Positions 49,567 through 59,981 of a stretch of DNA of 64,000 nucleotides are shown here, piece after piece. The position numbers were made by a program, and so were the translations under genes. Below the pieces are notes generated by a model. The model saw only the letters and a program-made list of their open reading frames with translations, was not told the DNA's origin and ran no database searches. The stretch is from positions 719,985 to 783,984 of the forward strand of contig CP053446.1 of the NCBI GenBank assembly GCA_013285405.1, written 5' to 3'. How positions within the stretch are numbered: the first letter of the stretch is position 1; the number at the start of each line of letters is the position of its first letter. Origin of the DNA: Ignavibacteriota bacterium. Its GTDB lineage: Bacteria > Bacteroidota > Ignavibacteria > Ignavibacteriales > Ignavibacteriaceae.

Positions 49567-50424
49567 TCAGAATTGCAAAGATTCAGTACCTGTTAATTTC
49601 AAACTTAATTGCCAAAGTTTCATCGCAGTTTCTTTACTATATGAAGCAGATGAAGAATTGATTTCTTTTTTTTCAAAGAAATACTTTCCAGAGATTCTAC
49701 CAACTTCATCAGATGAAGCCAAATACACAACAGTTTCAGATGCTTTCTGCGGTGAAATTAATTTTAGATTAAGAATATAAGAGAGGTAATGCTTCATCCA
49801 TGGAATGAGTCCGTTATTTCTGCTAAAGTTTGTTGCCACACCTCCCGGATCAACAGCATTTACTGTTATTTTACTACTTTGTAATCTACTTGCTAACTCG
49901 TATGTAAAATACAAATTTGCTAATTTTGATCGTCCGTATGCTAATCTCCTATCATAGTGCTCTGGTGCAACTATATCATAAAGTTCTTCCGTTCCATTTG
50001 CATGTGCTGCTGATGAAATATTGATTACTCTACCTTGTGAGGATTTCTTTAACATTTCAATTAAAGAAAGTGTTAATAAAAAATGTCCGAGATGGTTAGT
50101 GGCAAAAGTTAATTCTATTCCCTCATCGTTTTTAAAATAATTGTCGAACCTTGCGCCAGCGTTGTTAATTAAAACATCAATGTGATTAAAATCAGATTTT
50201 ATCTTTTCTGAAACATTTCTCACTTGCTTCATAGAAGAGATATCAGCTTTGTAAAATTTCACTTGAGTATTATTTTTTTCCTTGATTTGATTGCAAATCT
50301 TTTCTCCTTTTTTCTCATTTCGCGAAAGAAGAATTAATGAAGCACCAGTATCCGCAAGTTTTAATGCTGCTGCTTTCCCAATTCCTGAGGTAGCTCCTGT
50401 TATTAAACAGATTTTGTCTTGCAT
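49567..50424 (-). CDS. SDR family oxidoreductase, retinol-dehydrogenase-like
   Basis: A 285-residue short-chain dehydrogenase. GATSGIGK at 9-16 binds NAD(P), NNAGA is near 88-92, NISSAAHANGTEE holds the catalytic Ser near 140, and YGRSKLAN at about 169-176 gives Tyr and Lys. The ATNHLGHFLLT segment and the SSAAH...Y-x-R-x-x-Y-G-R-S-K-L arrangement are those of retinol dehydrogenase/WWOX-like SDRs. It acts on a carbonyl or alcohol in the cytoplasm; substrate unknown. It follows the small membrane protein gene by 18 bp on the same strand. Confidence 0.83.
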   Translation of the reverse strand: MQDKICLITGATSGIGKAAALKLADTGASLILLSRNEKKGEKICNQIKEKNNTQVKFYKADISSMKQVRNVSEKIKSDFNHIDVLINNAGARFDNYFKNDEGIELTFATNHLGHFLLTLSLIEMLKKSSQGRVINISSAAHANGTEELYDIVAPEHYDRRLAYGRSKLANLYFTYELASRLQSSKITVNAVDPGGVATNFSRNNGLIPWMKHYLSYILNLKLISPQKASETVVYLASSDEVGRISGKYFFEKKEINSSSASYSKETAMKLWQLSLKLTGTESLQF

Positions 50425-50442
50425 GATTTATGATCCCGCTAA

Positions 50443-50913
50443 TTAATAATCAGTATTTCTTTTTAACATTTTTGAAAAATCAATGAAGAAGATTAACCAG
50501 AATATTATTCCTAAAATGTGAAGTAACTCTTCAATTATTTCATCGTAGTCGAAGTCAATTATTTTACCATCTGACAAGAGATCGACGGTATTTGCCAAAC
50601 CAAATAAAATATAAGAGATGATAATCAATAAGTATTTATTGTGTGACAATAGTTTCATATAGAATAAAAAATAGGTACCAACCACAATAAAGTAAAATAA
50701 ATATGTAATCAAATTTGAAATGTTGAATTCAGACCTGAGTAAGTGATGTGGTCTAATTTCAATAATAAACGCTAAAAAGATTGTAATTATCAAAGAAGAT
50801 ATAAGAAAATTCTTTGATTTTTTTTCGATTTTATTGCCTCTTAACTTCAACATCATATAAATAATAAAGAAACAGGTTATAATAAGTAGCGTTATTTTAA
50901 TATACACTAGCAT
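50443..50913 (-). CDS. Hypothetical multi-pass membrane protein
   Basis: A 156-residue protein with about five hydrophobic segments (starting VYIKITLLIITCFFIIYMML; NFLISSLIITIFLAFIIEI; LITYLFYFIVVGTYFLFYM; YLLIIISYILFGLANTV; LLHILGIIFWLIFFIDFS) and short polar loops, including the acidic loop IDFDYDEIIEE. I recognise no family. It is 18 bp upstream of the SDR gene, so the two may be co-transcribed. Possibly a small sensor or transporter domain, but there is no evidence for either. Confidence 0.6.
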   Translation of the reverse strand: MLVYIKITLLIITCFFIIYMMLKLRGNKIEKKSKNFLISSLIITIFLAFIIEIRPHHLLRSEFNISNLITYLFYFIVVGTYFLFYMKLLSHNKYLLIIISYILFGLANTVDLLSDGKIIDFDYDEIIEELLHILGIIFWLIFFIDFSKMLKRNTDY

Positions 50914-51163
50914 CTGACAACTATTTGCTTAAGGAATTAACGGATATTAAATGATGCTGATTTACAGGTATAAAATTTTAAGTGATTGTACTTTGTATTA
51001 TTTTTCAGGTGGTTTGAAATCAAACAGAAATATTTCAAGAAACTTCAACTCAAACAATTTTAATTTTAACAAAACAATAAGAGTGGAATAAAAACTCCCT
51101 GACAATATTCTGAATGAATATCACAATTACAAGACGATTAATAATTACAATGTTGAAAAAAAA

Positions 51164-52501
51164 ATGAAGAAAATATTAAGGTTAATTGGAAGTTTAATAC
51201 TGTTATTGGTGATAGTTATCATTGGTTTTATTATCATTACCAAGCCTTCGACTCCACATAAAGTAACAGTTAGTTCGCAATCAATTATTTATAGAGTGCT
51301 TAATGGAAGTCCATCCGAAAATTTGACGAAAGTCATTGAATTAATGGGTGGTATAGATAAGTTAATTGGCGAGAATGATATCGTTGTGATAAAACCCAAC
51401 GTTCAATGGTGGAATCACGGGGCAACAAATCTCTCCGCGTTGAAAACTTTTGTTGACCTGATAATGAATCGTCCCTCAGGTTTTTGGGGTGAAGTTGTTA
51501 TCGCTGAAAACTGTCACCATGGAAATGAGCCTTGGGAAGATGAAACCACAGGATGGAAGAAGAATTTTGAAAGAAATTCTGACATCAAGGGAATAAATAA
51601 TTTTAATGACCTTACTAATCATTTGAAAAAAAATTATGGTGATCGTTATACAACTTCTCATTGGATTGATGTTGCTTATGGAACGAAGCGAGTTTTCAGT
51701 CCTGAAGATGGAACAGGTTATGTTTATTGCGATGGGACAGGTGGTGTGCCGTTAATTTATATGGATAATGGTGAAACCGGAGATAATTTTCGTGAAGTCA
51801 TAATGACATATCCGATTTTTAAAACTGATAAAGGAACTATAATTGATCTTAAGAATGGTATCTGGAAGGATAGTTCATATACAGAACAACCACTTCGCTT
51901 TATAAATTTCGCAACTATAAATCACCATAGCCACTATGTTGGAGCTACTGGTGCAGTAAAAAATTATTTCGGAGTAGTTGACATTAGTGGTGGCGGCTGG
52001 GGTAAACTTGCTGAAAAGTATAATAATTTTCATTCCTTTGCATACAATGAATGGGATTTTGGACCAGTTGCCGGAACAATGGGTTCTGAAGTTGCTATGT
52101 TTTTGAACACCGTCCGCAAAGCCGATTTTAACATTATTGCCGCTGAGTGGGTTGGTTTAGCTTCACGAACCGAACCTCCGGTTGCACATACAAGAACTGT
52201 TTTAGTATCAACTGATCCGGTAGCGTTGGATTATCATGCAACAAAATATTTACTTTATTCAAACTCAAATATTCCTATTCACAATCCTGATGATGAGAAT
52301 AGTCCTCTTCGACATTATCTTATCAAATGTGCAGAAAATAATGGAGGTATTTTTGATGAGACACAAGTTGAAGTAAAATCCTTTGATCTTAAAACTAACT
52401 CATTCCAGACTGATGATAATTTAGCGGTAATAGGTGAGACAACCTGGGGCAGTCATTTAAAGACTCTCTATAAATACTTGAAATTCAGATTAGATTTTTG
52501 A
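51164..52501 (+). CDS. DUF362 domain protein, membrane-anchored
   Basis: A 445-residue protein with one N-terminal TM segment (about 5-28) and no sorting domain. The DUF362 core begins near LIGENDIVVIKPNVQWWN with later INHHSHYVGATGAVKNYFG and AVALDYHATKYLLY-type segments. The biochemical role of this domain is poorly defined; some members are fused to ferredoxin domains, but no CxxCxxC clusters occur here. It faces the periplasm or outside by the TM topology. A second, T9SS-exported DUF362 protein is at 59982, so the family is duplicated in the window. ATG 51164 has no strong ribosome site. Confidence 0.78.
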   Translation: MKKILRLIGSLILLLVIVIIGFIIITKPSTPHKVTVSSQSIIYRVLNGSPSENLTKVIELMGGIDKLIGENDIVVIKPNVQWWNHGATNLSALKTFVDLIMNRPSGFWGEVVIAENCHHGNEPWEDETTGWKKNFERNSDIKGINNFNDLTNHLKKNYGDRYTTSHWIDVAYGTKRVFSPEDGTGYVYCDGTGGVPLIYMDNGETGDNFREVIMTYPIFKTDKGTIIDLKNGIWKDSSYTEQPLRFINFATINHHSHYVGATGAVKNYFGVVDISGGGWGKLAEKYNNFHSFAYNEWDFGPVAGTMGSEVAMFLNTVRKADFNIIAAEWVGLASRTEPPVAHTRTVLVSTDPVALDYHATKYLLYSNSNIPIHNPDDENSPLRHYLIKCAENNGGIFDETQVEVKSFDLKTNSFQTDDNLAVIGETTWGSHLKTLYKYLKFRLDF

Positions 52502-52821
52502 TTTATCAGCGATTTTTATAATTGAATCTTGTATAATATTGTCTAACAATACATAGAATTAATAAAAGATCTTGTAAGAATAGTAAATAAAATCTATGTT
52601 TTAATCTGGAATTCTGTTTAATATTTGTATCTGAAATTCTTCATTCACTTGAAGTTCAATAAAATAACTTTCAAGTGCTGACAGAAGAATGTTACTCAAA
52701 TTTTTGCTGTGCAATCTCAAAGATATTATCAACTAAACCTGAAGGATTAACTTTTAGTTACTTCTGATAGTATCTTATTCTAGAACAATAATAAAAAAAA
52801 TGACTAGTGTGAGGATAAACT
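52502..52821. other. Intergenic region before the beta-helix gene
   Basis: 320 bp with no gene. TATTGT (52537-52542), CTA, ACAATA (52546-52551) is a small hairpin 36 bp after the DUF362 stop, without a T run. The rest is AT-rich with no repeats I can support. Confidence 0.4.
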
Positions 52822-55452
52822 ATGCTGCACTCTCTCAAAGGCATTTATCTTATTTTTTTCATGATCGTTTTGCCATTTTACCTTTGTGCATCAAATTATT
52901 ATGTAGATAAAAATGCGTTGGGTCAAAACAACGGAACATCCTGGGTTAACGCCTGGAAAAGCTTTTCTGCAATCAATTGGAACTTAATACAGCCAGGCGA
53001 TATAGTTTATATTTCAGGTGGAACCGATTCTACTGTGTATTACGAACAACTAAATATTCAAACTTATGGTTCACTAAATAATTATGTAAATGTCCGAAAC
53101 AGTAATGATCAGGGACATAGCGGGAAAGTGATTATTGATGGTAATTTTGTAAGGGATTTTGGTATATATATCGAACAAGGGTGCGGAAGTCTAAATCGAG
53201 ATTGGATTTATGTGAAGGGATTTGAAGTTCGTAGAACAGCATCACATGGTATTTATCTGCATTGTAATGTTAATCATATCGTTATTGATAGTTGCAGAAT
53301 AACTGAAACATTAGGCAGAAGCATAATGATTATAGGCAATGATGATTACTATCTGACTGAAGGTGGTATATGTGCAGAAAATATTGAAATCAAAAATTGT
53401 CGGGCAGAATCACATCCGGATGAAAGCATTTCAGAAGATGATGTTTTCTATATTCAAATGGTGGCAGGCATAAATATTCATCATAATTATATTCATCAGC
53501 AAAACCGCCAAACAGGAAGAATCCCGCCAGATCATATGCACATAGATTGTATCCAAATGCATGTTACAAGAGATGTAAAAATATGGAATAATATAGCGAT
53601 AATAGACTCAGGGGTATATGGGCATGCTATGATATTAGGAATACAATCAAGACCAGGAGAGATTGATACAAATATAATCTATAATAATTATATATATGGA
53701 GGTGGACACCTTCAGCCAGGCGGTAATCCTAATGTTCCCGAACTTTATCTCAGGTGGTATGGTTATGTTAATAGTGTTTATCCACCCACTTTTGTTTTTC
53801 ATAATACGATCGTAACAGCAAATGGTGGATCATATCCGATATATCACGAAAGACCAGCACAGGTCAAGAATAATATTATAGTCCAATTCGGTACGAATGG
53901 ACAAAATCCTGCTAACTATGGTGGTGTAGGCAGACCAACGTGGCAAGGTGGTTACAATTCCTCGTGGTATAATGATGCAGATAGTTCTGGCAATAATTTA
54001 ATTTGGCGGGATTATAGTGGTATTGTATTTAGTGGAAATAGATTTAGAGGAAGTGGTGGTTATCCTATTGGAACGCCCTCTGGATGGTTAGGATGGCTAA
54101 ACACATATGGTGGAACTGGTGTGAATGCGTACCCTGAATTTGTTAATAATGTTAGACAAAGAAATGGCTATGTTCTAAATACAAATTCTCCAGCTAGAAA
54201 TTTGGGCGAAAATTTGCAATCTTTTATTGTGAGCAAAGGATTACCTTGGTCTGATATTAATGGTAATCCAAGAGATTCATCACCTGATATTGGTGCTTAT
54301 CAATATTCAAGCGGAAGTGATACAACATTCTTTTTGTCGGTTCAAGTAATCAATAATTTCAATTTAGTATCTGTACCAGGAATAAATCCTGAAGGTATGG
54401 GAGTAAACACCTGGTGGGCATACAGAGATCAAACTGCAAATGTTTATAAATTTGCAAACGGATACCTACCAGTGACAATCACAACACCAGGAACAGGATA
54501 CTGGATGAAGCACTCAGGTAACAGAAATTATAACACTGGTGATGAATGGCCTGCAACTGGAATCCAAACAGTGGCTAACACTCCGATTAACGGCACATCA
54601 GGATGGAACATGATCGGTGGATATGACTTCAGTGTATCCACATCCAATCTAACAACCAATCCCGCAGGATTAATATCCGGACCAGTTTATAAATTTTCTA
54701 CTAACTACCGGCCAGCAACAACAATAAATCCCGGATATGGTTACTGGATCAAACTATCGGGTGCAGGCCAAATTATCTTACCACAAACATTGGAGAAGGG
54801 AGAGGAACCGAGAGAATGGTTCCCCGAGGATTGGGGCAAAATAATATTTACAGATGCAGCAGGTATCTGCTATACATTGTTTGCAGTTAAAGGAAAAGTC
54901 GATTTAAATCAATACGAATTACCACCCGCACCTTTAGAAGGAATGTTTGACATAAGGTTCTCAAGCGGAAGGATAGCTGAGGATCTTGAAAATGGTGAAC
55001 ATATAATAGAGATGACAGGAATTATTTATCCTATAAACGTAAAAGTTGAAAATATGAATATCACATTGCAGGATGAAAATGGGAAACAAATGACAGCGAC
55101 TTTGAATAATGGAGAAGAGACAAAAATTAATGATAAATCTATTAACAAATTGAAAATAGTTTTCGGTCAGATAATCACGCCGGAGAATTATTCACTTGAG
55201 CAGAACTTTCCGAACCCATTTAATCCCAGCACCACTATAAAGTTTTCATTACCGGAAGCAACTCATGTAATATTAAGTATTTATAATGTGCTTGGTGAAA
55301 AAGTAACTGAATTAGTGAATGAAAAGTTGGAGGAGGGCAGATATAGTTATACCTGGAATGTACCACAAAGTGGATTAGCAACTGGATTGTATATCTATGA
55401 ACTAAAAACAGATAAATTTATTTCTGCAAAGAAGATGTTGTTGGTTAAATGA
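52822..55452 (+). CDS. Secreted right-handed beta-helix protein with T9SS sorting domain
   Basis: An 876-residue protein with a signal peptide (core IYLIFFMIVLPFYLCAS). Residues about 24-500 form a parallel beta-helix of the pectate-lyase/DUF1565 type: YYVDKNALGQNNGTSW at the start, then repeated N-x-I/V strands (VKGFEVRRTASHGIYL, ENIEIKNCRAESH, IWNNIAIIDSGVYGH, IIYNNYIYGGGH). DINGNPRDSSPDIGAYQY closes it. Next are FNLVSVPGIN/WNMIGGYDF repeats and a WGKIIFTDAAG...QYELPPAP module shared with the gene at 56322, then the T9SS domain (LEQNFPNPFNPSTT to AKKMLLVK). It probably binds or cleaves polysaccharide outside the cell; catalytic residues were not identified. Confidence 0.82.
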   Translation: MLHSLKGIYLIFFMIVLPFYLCASNYYVDKNALGQNNGTSWVNAWKSFSAINWNLIQPGDIVYISGGTDSTVYYEQLNIQTYGSLNNYVNVRNSNDQGHSGKVIIDGNFVRDFGIYIEQGCGSLNRDWIYVKGFEVRRTASHGIYLHCNVNHIVIDSCRITETLGRSIMIIGNDDYYLTEGGICAENIEIKNCRAESHPDESISEDDVFYIQMVAGINIHHNYIHQQNRQTGRIPPDHMHIDCIQMHVTRDVKIWNNIAIIDSGVYGHAMILGIQSRPGEIDTNIIYNNYIYGGGHLQPGGNPNVPELYLRWYGYVNSVYPPTFVFHNTIVTANGGSYPIYHERPAQVKNNIIVQFGTNGQNPANYGGVGRPTWQGGYNSSWYNDADSSGNNLIWRDYSGIVFSGNRFRGSGGYPIGTPSGWLGWLNTYGGTGVNAYPEFVNNVRQRNGYVLNTNSPARNLGENLQSFIVSKGLPWSDINGNPRDSSPDIGAYQYSSGSDTTFFLSVQVINNFNLVSVPGINPEGMGVNTWWAYRDQTANVYKFANGYLPVTITTPGTGYWMKHSGNRNYNTGDEWPATGIQTVANTPINGTSGWNMIGGYDFSVSTSNLTTNPAGLISGPVYKFSTNYRPATTINPGYGYWIKLSGAGQIILPQTLEKGEEPREWFPEDWGKIIFTDAAGICYTLFAVKGKVDLNQYELPPAPLEGMFDIRFSSGRIAEDLENGEHIIEMTGIIYPINVKVENMNITLQDENGKQMTATLNNGEETKINDKSINKLKIVFGQIITPENYSLEQNFPNPFNPSTTIKFSLPEATHVILSIYNVLGEKVTELVNEKLEEGRYSYTWNVPQSGLATGLYIYELKTDKFISAKKMLLVK

Positions 55453-55526
55453 TGTCCAATAATATTTTCACTCTAAGTTAAATAAATGATATCCCTCCTA
55501 TCTACTAGCTAGTTTAACTGGGATTT

Positions 55527-56051
55527 TTAGTTGTTGTTTCCAGACAATTTTTTGGAGTGAGATAGTTCAGCTATTAAATAAACATAAGTGCTAAGTACCA
55601 TAATAATTATTACCTGAATGTATATCGGTGTTGCAATAAAACTACCTTCAATTAACGATAATTTAATAAACAAATATTTGATAAGATAGTACATTATCTT
55701 ACTTAGTAAAATACTCACTGACATACATAAAAATTTATTTCCATAAACCTTGGTTAATTTGAAATACAAGACTACGTTTAACAGCAGGTCGGCTATTAGA
55801 ATAAATGTTTTAGGAACTGATGGATGGTTTGAAAGAATTAATGAAAATAATGGCAATAACAAGCCAAGCAGATAAGCACCTTTTTTTGAACTATGGATAA
55901 TTGATACTACAACAATTATCCTCATAGGTTCGAACAGGTAAAGTGGAATATTTATTATGCTTGAAATATTCGGCAGAAAATAAATTATTAGTAGTCCGCA
56001 AATAATAAAAGTCAAACCTTTCAAGTTCTGATAACTCCAATACAACAACAT
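55527..56051 (-). CDS. Hypothetical multi-pass membrane protein (possible ECF-S-like fold)
   Basis: A 174-residue protein with five to six hydrophobic helices (LTFIICGLLIIYFLP; LYLFEPMRIIVVVSI; LLGLLLPLFSLILSNHPSVP; TFILIADLLLNVVLYFKL; and two C-terminal ones). The PLFSLILSNHPSVPKTFILI segment followed by ADLLLNV resembles substrate-binding (S) subunits of ECF transporters, but no EcfA/EcfT genes are near and the match is by eye only. It is transcribed opposite to both neighbours. An AAGGATA site lies upstream of the ATG. Confidence 0.55.
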   Translation of the reverse strand: MLLYWSYQNLKGLTFIICGLLIIYFLPNISSIINIPLYLFEPMRIIVVVSIIHSSKKGAYLLGLLLPLFSLILSNHPSVPKTFILIADLLLNVVLYFKLTKVYGNKFLCMSVSILLSKIMYYLIKYLFIKLSLIEGSFIATPIYIQVIIIMVLSTYVYLIAELSHSKKLSGNNN

Positions 56052-56321
56052 TTATAAAAAATATCCTTGATACAATTTACATTTTTATAGGCATATAGCA
56101 TGGTAAAAAAAATTTATTCGACAAGTAACGAAAACTTTTTAATTTTTTATTTAGAGATAATTTTTTCCGAAGCACACGATGCTATTTGCAAAATATATCT
56201 TCTTTTTTTGATTTTTATTTATTATTTGCGCATTTTTGATGTGTCTTTTGATATCCTACCATCTGAGAACCCTATGATACAATTGATTTGAATAATAATC
56301 TTTCAATAAAAGAAACTTTTT

Positions 56322-59300
56322 ATGAATTTTTTATTACAAAATATCCTATTCGTTTTGTTGGTTACACAATTTGCTTACCCGCAATGGACTAACCAAAACC
56401 TTGTCCCGGATAGGAACGATCTTTGGTCAACTTTTTTTATTAATGATAGTACTGGCTGGATGGTTGGCTCAAGTGGATTTATTAAAAAGACTACAACTGC
56501 TGGTAATGAATGGTTTCAGCAAAACAGCGGTACGAATTTAATTTTAAAAGCAATTCAATTTGTTAACCAAAATACAGGATGGATTTGTGGTGAGTTCGGA
56601 CTAATATTAAAATCAACAGACGGCGGTACGACATGGGATTCTCTTCAAAGCGGAACAACACAACATTTATCTGATATTTATTTTTATGATACCGACACGG
56701 GTTATGTTGTTGGATTTAACGGAACAATATTAAAAACCACGAATGGTGGATCGGTGTGGACGAATTTAAACTCCGAAACAAGTAACGATTTATTATCATT
56801 GGATTTTGTTGATGCTTTTATTGGATACGCTGCCGGAGAGGTAAATGATACAAGTTCAGTGATTAAAACAACGGATGGTGGCTCAAGTTGGATTGATAAG
56901 TCAAGTGGTTTTCCAAGAACGAATGGCAATTGTATTACTCTCGACTTTATTGATGCCAATGTTGGTTTCATTGGTGGTGGTGGTGGTAGTACTTTTTTCT
57001 ATAAAACCACAAATGGAGGAGATACGTGGGCTATGTCTGGATCATTATTCCAAACGAGACAAACAAAGATGGATAGTACGGAACAACTGAGTATTTATCC
57101 ATATGGTGGAATAACTTCAGTTTACTTCAAAGATTCGAGTAACGGTTGGTTTGTTGATTGGAGTAGTGGTGTTGATAATATTATTCGAACCACTACTGAT
57201 GGTGGGATAACTTGGAATACTGAATATATTGCTTGGGGTATATATGCTAACGCATTATTATCTATTTTTCTTACACAACATGGAAATGGACAGGCGGTTG
57301 GCGTTTACGGCATTATTTGTCTGAAGAAAGAAAGTACTTCTGATTGGTCTCAAATTCTCAGTGGAATGATGGATGACATTCATTCGATTTATTTTATTGA
57401 TGAAAATATTGGTTGGGCAGTAGGAAGTCGTTACGGAAATCCCGACAAGGCCATAATCTTAAAGACAACTAACAGCGGAAAAATATGGAAAACTCAAATG
57501 GAGACCAGTGCCTATGGTATGAATTATGTTCATTTTATTAATGAATTGTTTGGGTGGGCTGTAGATTCAGATTTTGGCGAAGTCTATTTAACTACAGACG
57601 GTGGAGATAACTGGAATCGTAATAGTAGTCTTAGCTGTTGTGCCACCTCTGTTTTTTTTGTTAACCAGAATACTGGTTGGTTAACTGCTAAAGGCAGCAG
57701 CTATGAAGGAATTTATAAATCAATAGACGGTGGTGTTACGTGGACACAAAAAAGTTCAATCAACAGTTCGAGTATATACTTTTCAGATATAAATAATGGT
57801 TGGGCTGTTGGTGTTGGCGGCAGCATATTAAAGTCAACGGATAGTGGTGAATCGTGGGTTAGTAAAACAAGCGGAACAACGAATAATTTGAACTGCGTAA
57901 ATTTTTACAACTCAAATGTAGGAATGTGTGTAGGCAATGCAGGAACGGTCTTATTATCTTCTGATGGTGGTGAATCCTGGGTTTCACAAAATGTCAATAC
58001 CACAGAAAAATTAGCATCTGTTCAATTCACAAATTCTTCAACAATCTGGATTGCTGGTGATAATGGAACAATTCTTAATACAACTGACCTGGGAAATAAT
58101 TGGACTTCTTTTACCGGAGTTACTGGAAAAGATTTAACTTCACTTAGTTTTGTAAACGAGTACACAGGATGGTTTGCGGGAATGGATGGAACAATGTTTA
58201 AATATTCAATTGAACCTCCTCCCCCACCAACTCCTCCCGTCTGGACCAATCAAATTACTATAAAGGATGCAAGCGGAACTGAATTGAATCAAGTTTTAAC
58301 GTTCGGTCAACACATAGATGCGACAGATAGTATAGATGCATCGCTCGGTGAGTATGAACTGCCGCCGGCACCACCGCCAAGTATTTTTGATACAAGATTC
58401 AACTTGCCAACTAATCCACTGGTTAGTTCGCTCATTGATTATAGAGATAGTGCGGAGACAAATATTACCTGGAATTTGACATTTCAACCTAGCTCAGCAG
58501 GCTATCCGATGACATTTAGCTGGGATAGCACTGCTTTCCCTGAAGGAACTTTTTATCTGAAAGATAGAATTAATGGTTCGTTTGTAAATGTTAATATGAA
58601 AAACCAGAGCAGCTATACTCTTACAAATCAAGCTATAAATTCTCTAAGTATTAGCTACAGAGGTTTATGCAGTATTATGTCAGTAAACGATGAGTGGAAT
58701 ATTATTTCGGTGCCGCTGCTTGCAGATGATATGACATTAAGTAATTTATTTCCATCAGCTACTTCTCCAGCCTATAGTTATAATGCCGGGTATATTTCTC
58801 ACGATACTTTAGAAACAGGAAAAGGTTATTGGTTGAAATTTGGAGCGAGCCAACAATTACAAATTTGTGGATTAACACAAGGCGATACAGTATCAGTTCA
58901 TGAAGGCTGGAACCTGTTCGGTATATATGAGAAAGACATACCACTAAGTCAGATAACTACCACACCGCCAGGGATAGTAGCAACGTATTTTTTTGAATAT
59001 AATGATGGATATTATATAGCCGATACGTTACTATCAGGAAAAGGATTCTGGGTAAGAGTAACAGATGATGGAGTTATAAATCTGAATGGAGGGCTGCTGA
59101 AAAATGAAGAAGAAGAAAAACTACTCTTAGCAGATATAAATCCGAATTGGGGAAAAATTATTATTACTGATAATGAAGGAAAGAGTACAATACTTTATGC
59201 AACGGATAAAGAAACAGATTTTAGTCTATATGAATTACCTCCGCCGCCGCCTGCAAGTGTATTCGATGTAAGATACAGCAGTGAAACATTAGCAGAAAAT

Positions 59301-59765
59301 ATTAGCAGCGAAAAAATAATTCAGATAACCTCTGAGAATTATCCTATTACAATCAGGGCTGAAGGAATCAACATAATAATCAGAGATAGAATAAAAGGAG
59401 AATTATTAAACGAAGAGCTAACAAGTGGTGAAGAAATTATGTTAACAAACTATAAAATTAGTTCAATAGAAGTTTCAGGAAAATTGACAAGAGAATTACC
59501 CATCAGCTACGAACTGTACCAGAACTTTCCGAATCCGTTCAATTCGAATACGGTTATAAAGTTCTCAATACCAGAGGAGGCGTACGTAACACTGAATGTT
59601 TATAATGTGCTCGGTGAAAAAGTTATTCAATTAGTAGATGATAAATTAGATGCAGGTAAATACAGCTACAACTGGGATGCAAATGATGCTGCGTCAGGTA
59701 TTTACATCTGTGAATTAAGAGCAGATAAATTTGTTACTTTTAAAAAAATGGTTCTGCTGCGATAA
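56322..59765 (+). CDS. Secreted YCF48-type beta-propeller protein with T9SS sorting domain (second copy)
   Basis: An 1147-residue paralogue of the protein encoded at 46690-49185. The signal peptide (MNFLLQNILFVLLVTQFAYP) leads into QWTNQNLVPDRNDLWSTFF and about a dozen YCF48 blades (for example GWAVGVGGSILKSTDSGESW). After residue 640 come proline-rich linkers (EPPPPPTPPVW), two ELPPAPPPSIFDTRF / ELPPPPPASVFDVRY modules around a 'WNIISVPLLADD ... GKGYWLKFG' repeat, and a T9SS domain (LYQNFPNPFNSNTV to FKKMVLLR). The tail modules match the beta-helix protein at 52822, so the C-terminal half is shared by otherwise different proteins. Exported to the surface; ligand unknown. Confidence 0.85.
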   Translation: MNFLLQNILFVLLVTQFAYPQWTNQNLVPDRNDLWSTFFINDSTGWMVGSSGFIKKTTTAGNEWFQQNSGTNLILKAIQFVNQNTGWICGEFGLILKSTDGGTTWDSLQSGTTQHLSDIYFYDTDTGYVVGFNGTILKTTNGGSVWTNLNSETSNDLLSLDFVDAFIGYAAGEVNDTSSVIKTTDGGSSWIDKSSGFPRTNGNCITLDFIDANVGFIGGGGGSTFFYKTTNGGDTWAMSGSLFQTRQTKMDSTEQLSIYPYGGITSVYFKDSSNGWFVDWSSGVDNIIRTTTDGGITWNTEYIAWGIYANALLSIFLTQHGNGQAVGVYGIICLKKESTSDWSQILSGMMDDIHSIYFIDENIGWAVGSRYGNPDKAIILKTTNSGKIWKTQMETSAYGMNYVHFINELFGWAVDSDFGEVYLTTDGGDNWNRNSSLSCCATSVFFVNQNTGWLTAKGSSYEGIYKSIDGGVTWTQKSSINSSSIYFSDINNGWAVGVGGSILKSTDSGESWVSKTSGTTNNLNCVNFYNSNVGMCVGNAGTVLLSSDGGESWVSQNVNTTEKLASVQFTNSSTIWIAGDNGTILNTTDLGNNWTSFTGVTGKDLTSLSFVNEYTGWFAGMDGTMFKYSIEPPPPPTPPVWTNQITIKDASGTELNQVLTFGQHIDATDSIDASLGEYELPPAPPPSIFDTRFNLPTNPLVSSLIDYRDSAETNITWNLTFQPSSAGYPMTFSWDSTAFPEGTFYLKDRINGSFVNVNMKNQSSYTLTNQAINSLSISYRGLCSIMSVNDEWNIISVPLLADDMTLSNLFPSATSPAYSYNAGYISHDTLETGKGYWLKFGASQQLQICGLTQGDTVSVHEGWNLFGIYEKDIPLSQITTTPPGIVATYFFEYNDGYYIADTLLSGKGFWVRVTDDGVINLNGGLLKNEEEEKLLLADINPNWGKIIITDNEGKSTILYATDKETDFSLYELPPPPPASVFDVRYSSETLAENISSEKIIQITSENYPITIRAEGINIIIRDRIKGELLNEELTSGEEIMLTNYKISSIEVSGKLTRELPISYELYQNFPNPFNSNTVIKFSIPEEAYVTLNVYNVLGEKVIQLVDDKLDAGKYSYNWDANDAASGIYICELRADKFVTFKKMVLLR

Positions 59766-59981
59766 AATTGTAACAGATAATTGTTAACTTAGAAAAAGAA
59801 TATCAAAATCGAATTCCTTCAAATTTGGAACTTATTAAAGGCAATTTTGAAATTAGATAGGAATTCATTTATTTTTTAACAGAAAGAATTCCTTCATTTG
59901 ATCTTCTTACATTTTACTTCTGTGTGAATTATTCTGGCTGCAACTGATATGAAGAAAGATCAGTAGTAATGAAAATTAAAC

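Noticed and set aside
56100-56291. A 63-codon plus-strand frame upstream of the second YCF48 gene.
   Set aside because: No ribosome site, AT-rich composition with long runs of Phe, Ile and Leu typical of chance frames, and no family resemblance.
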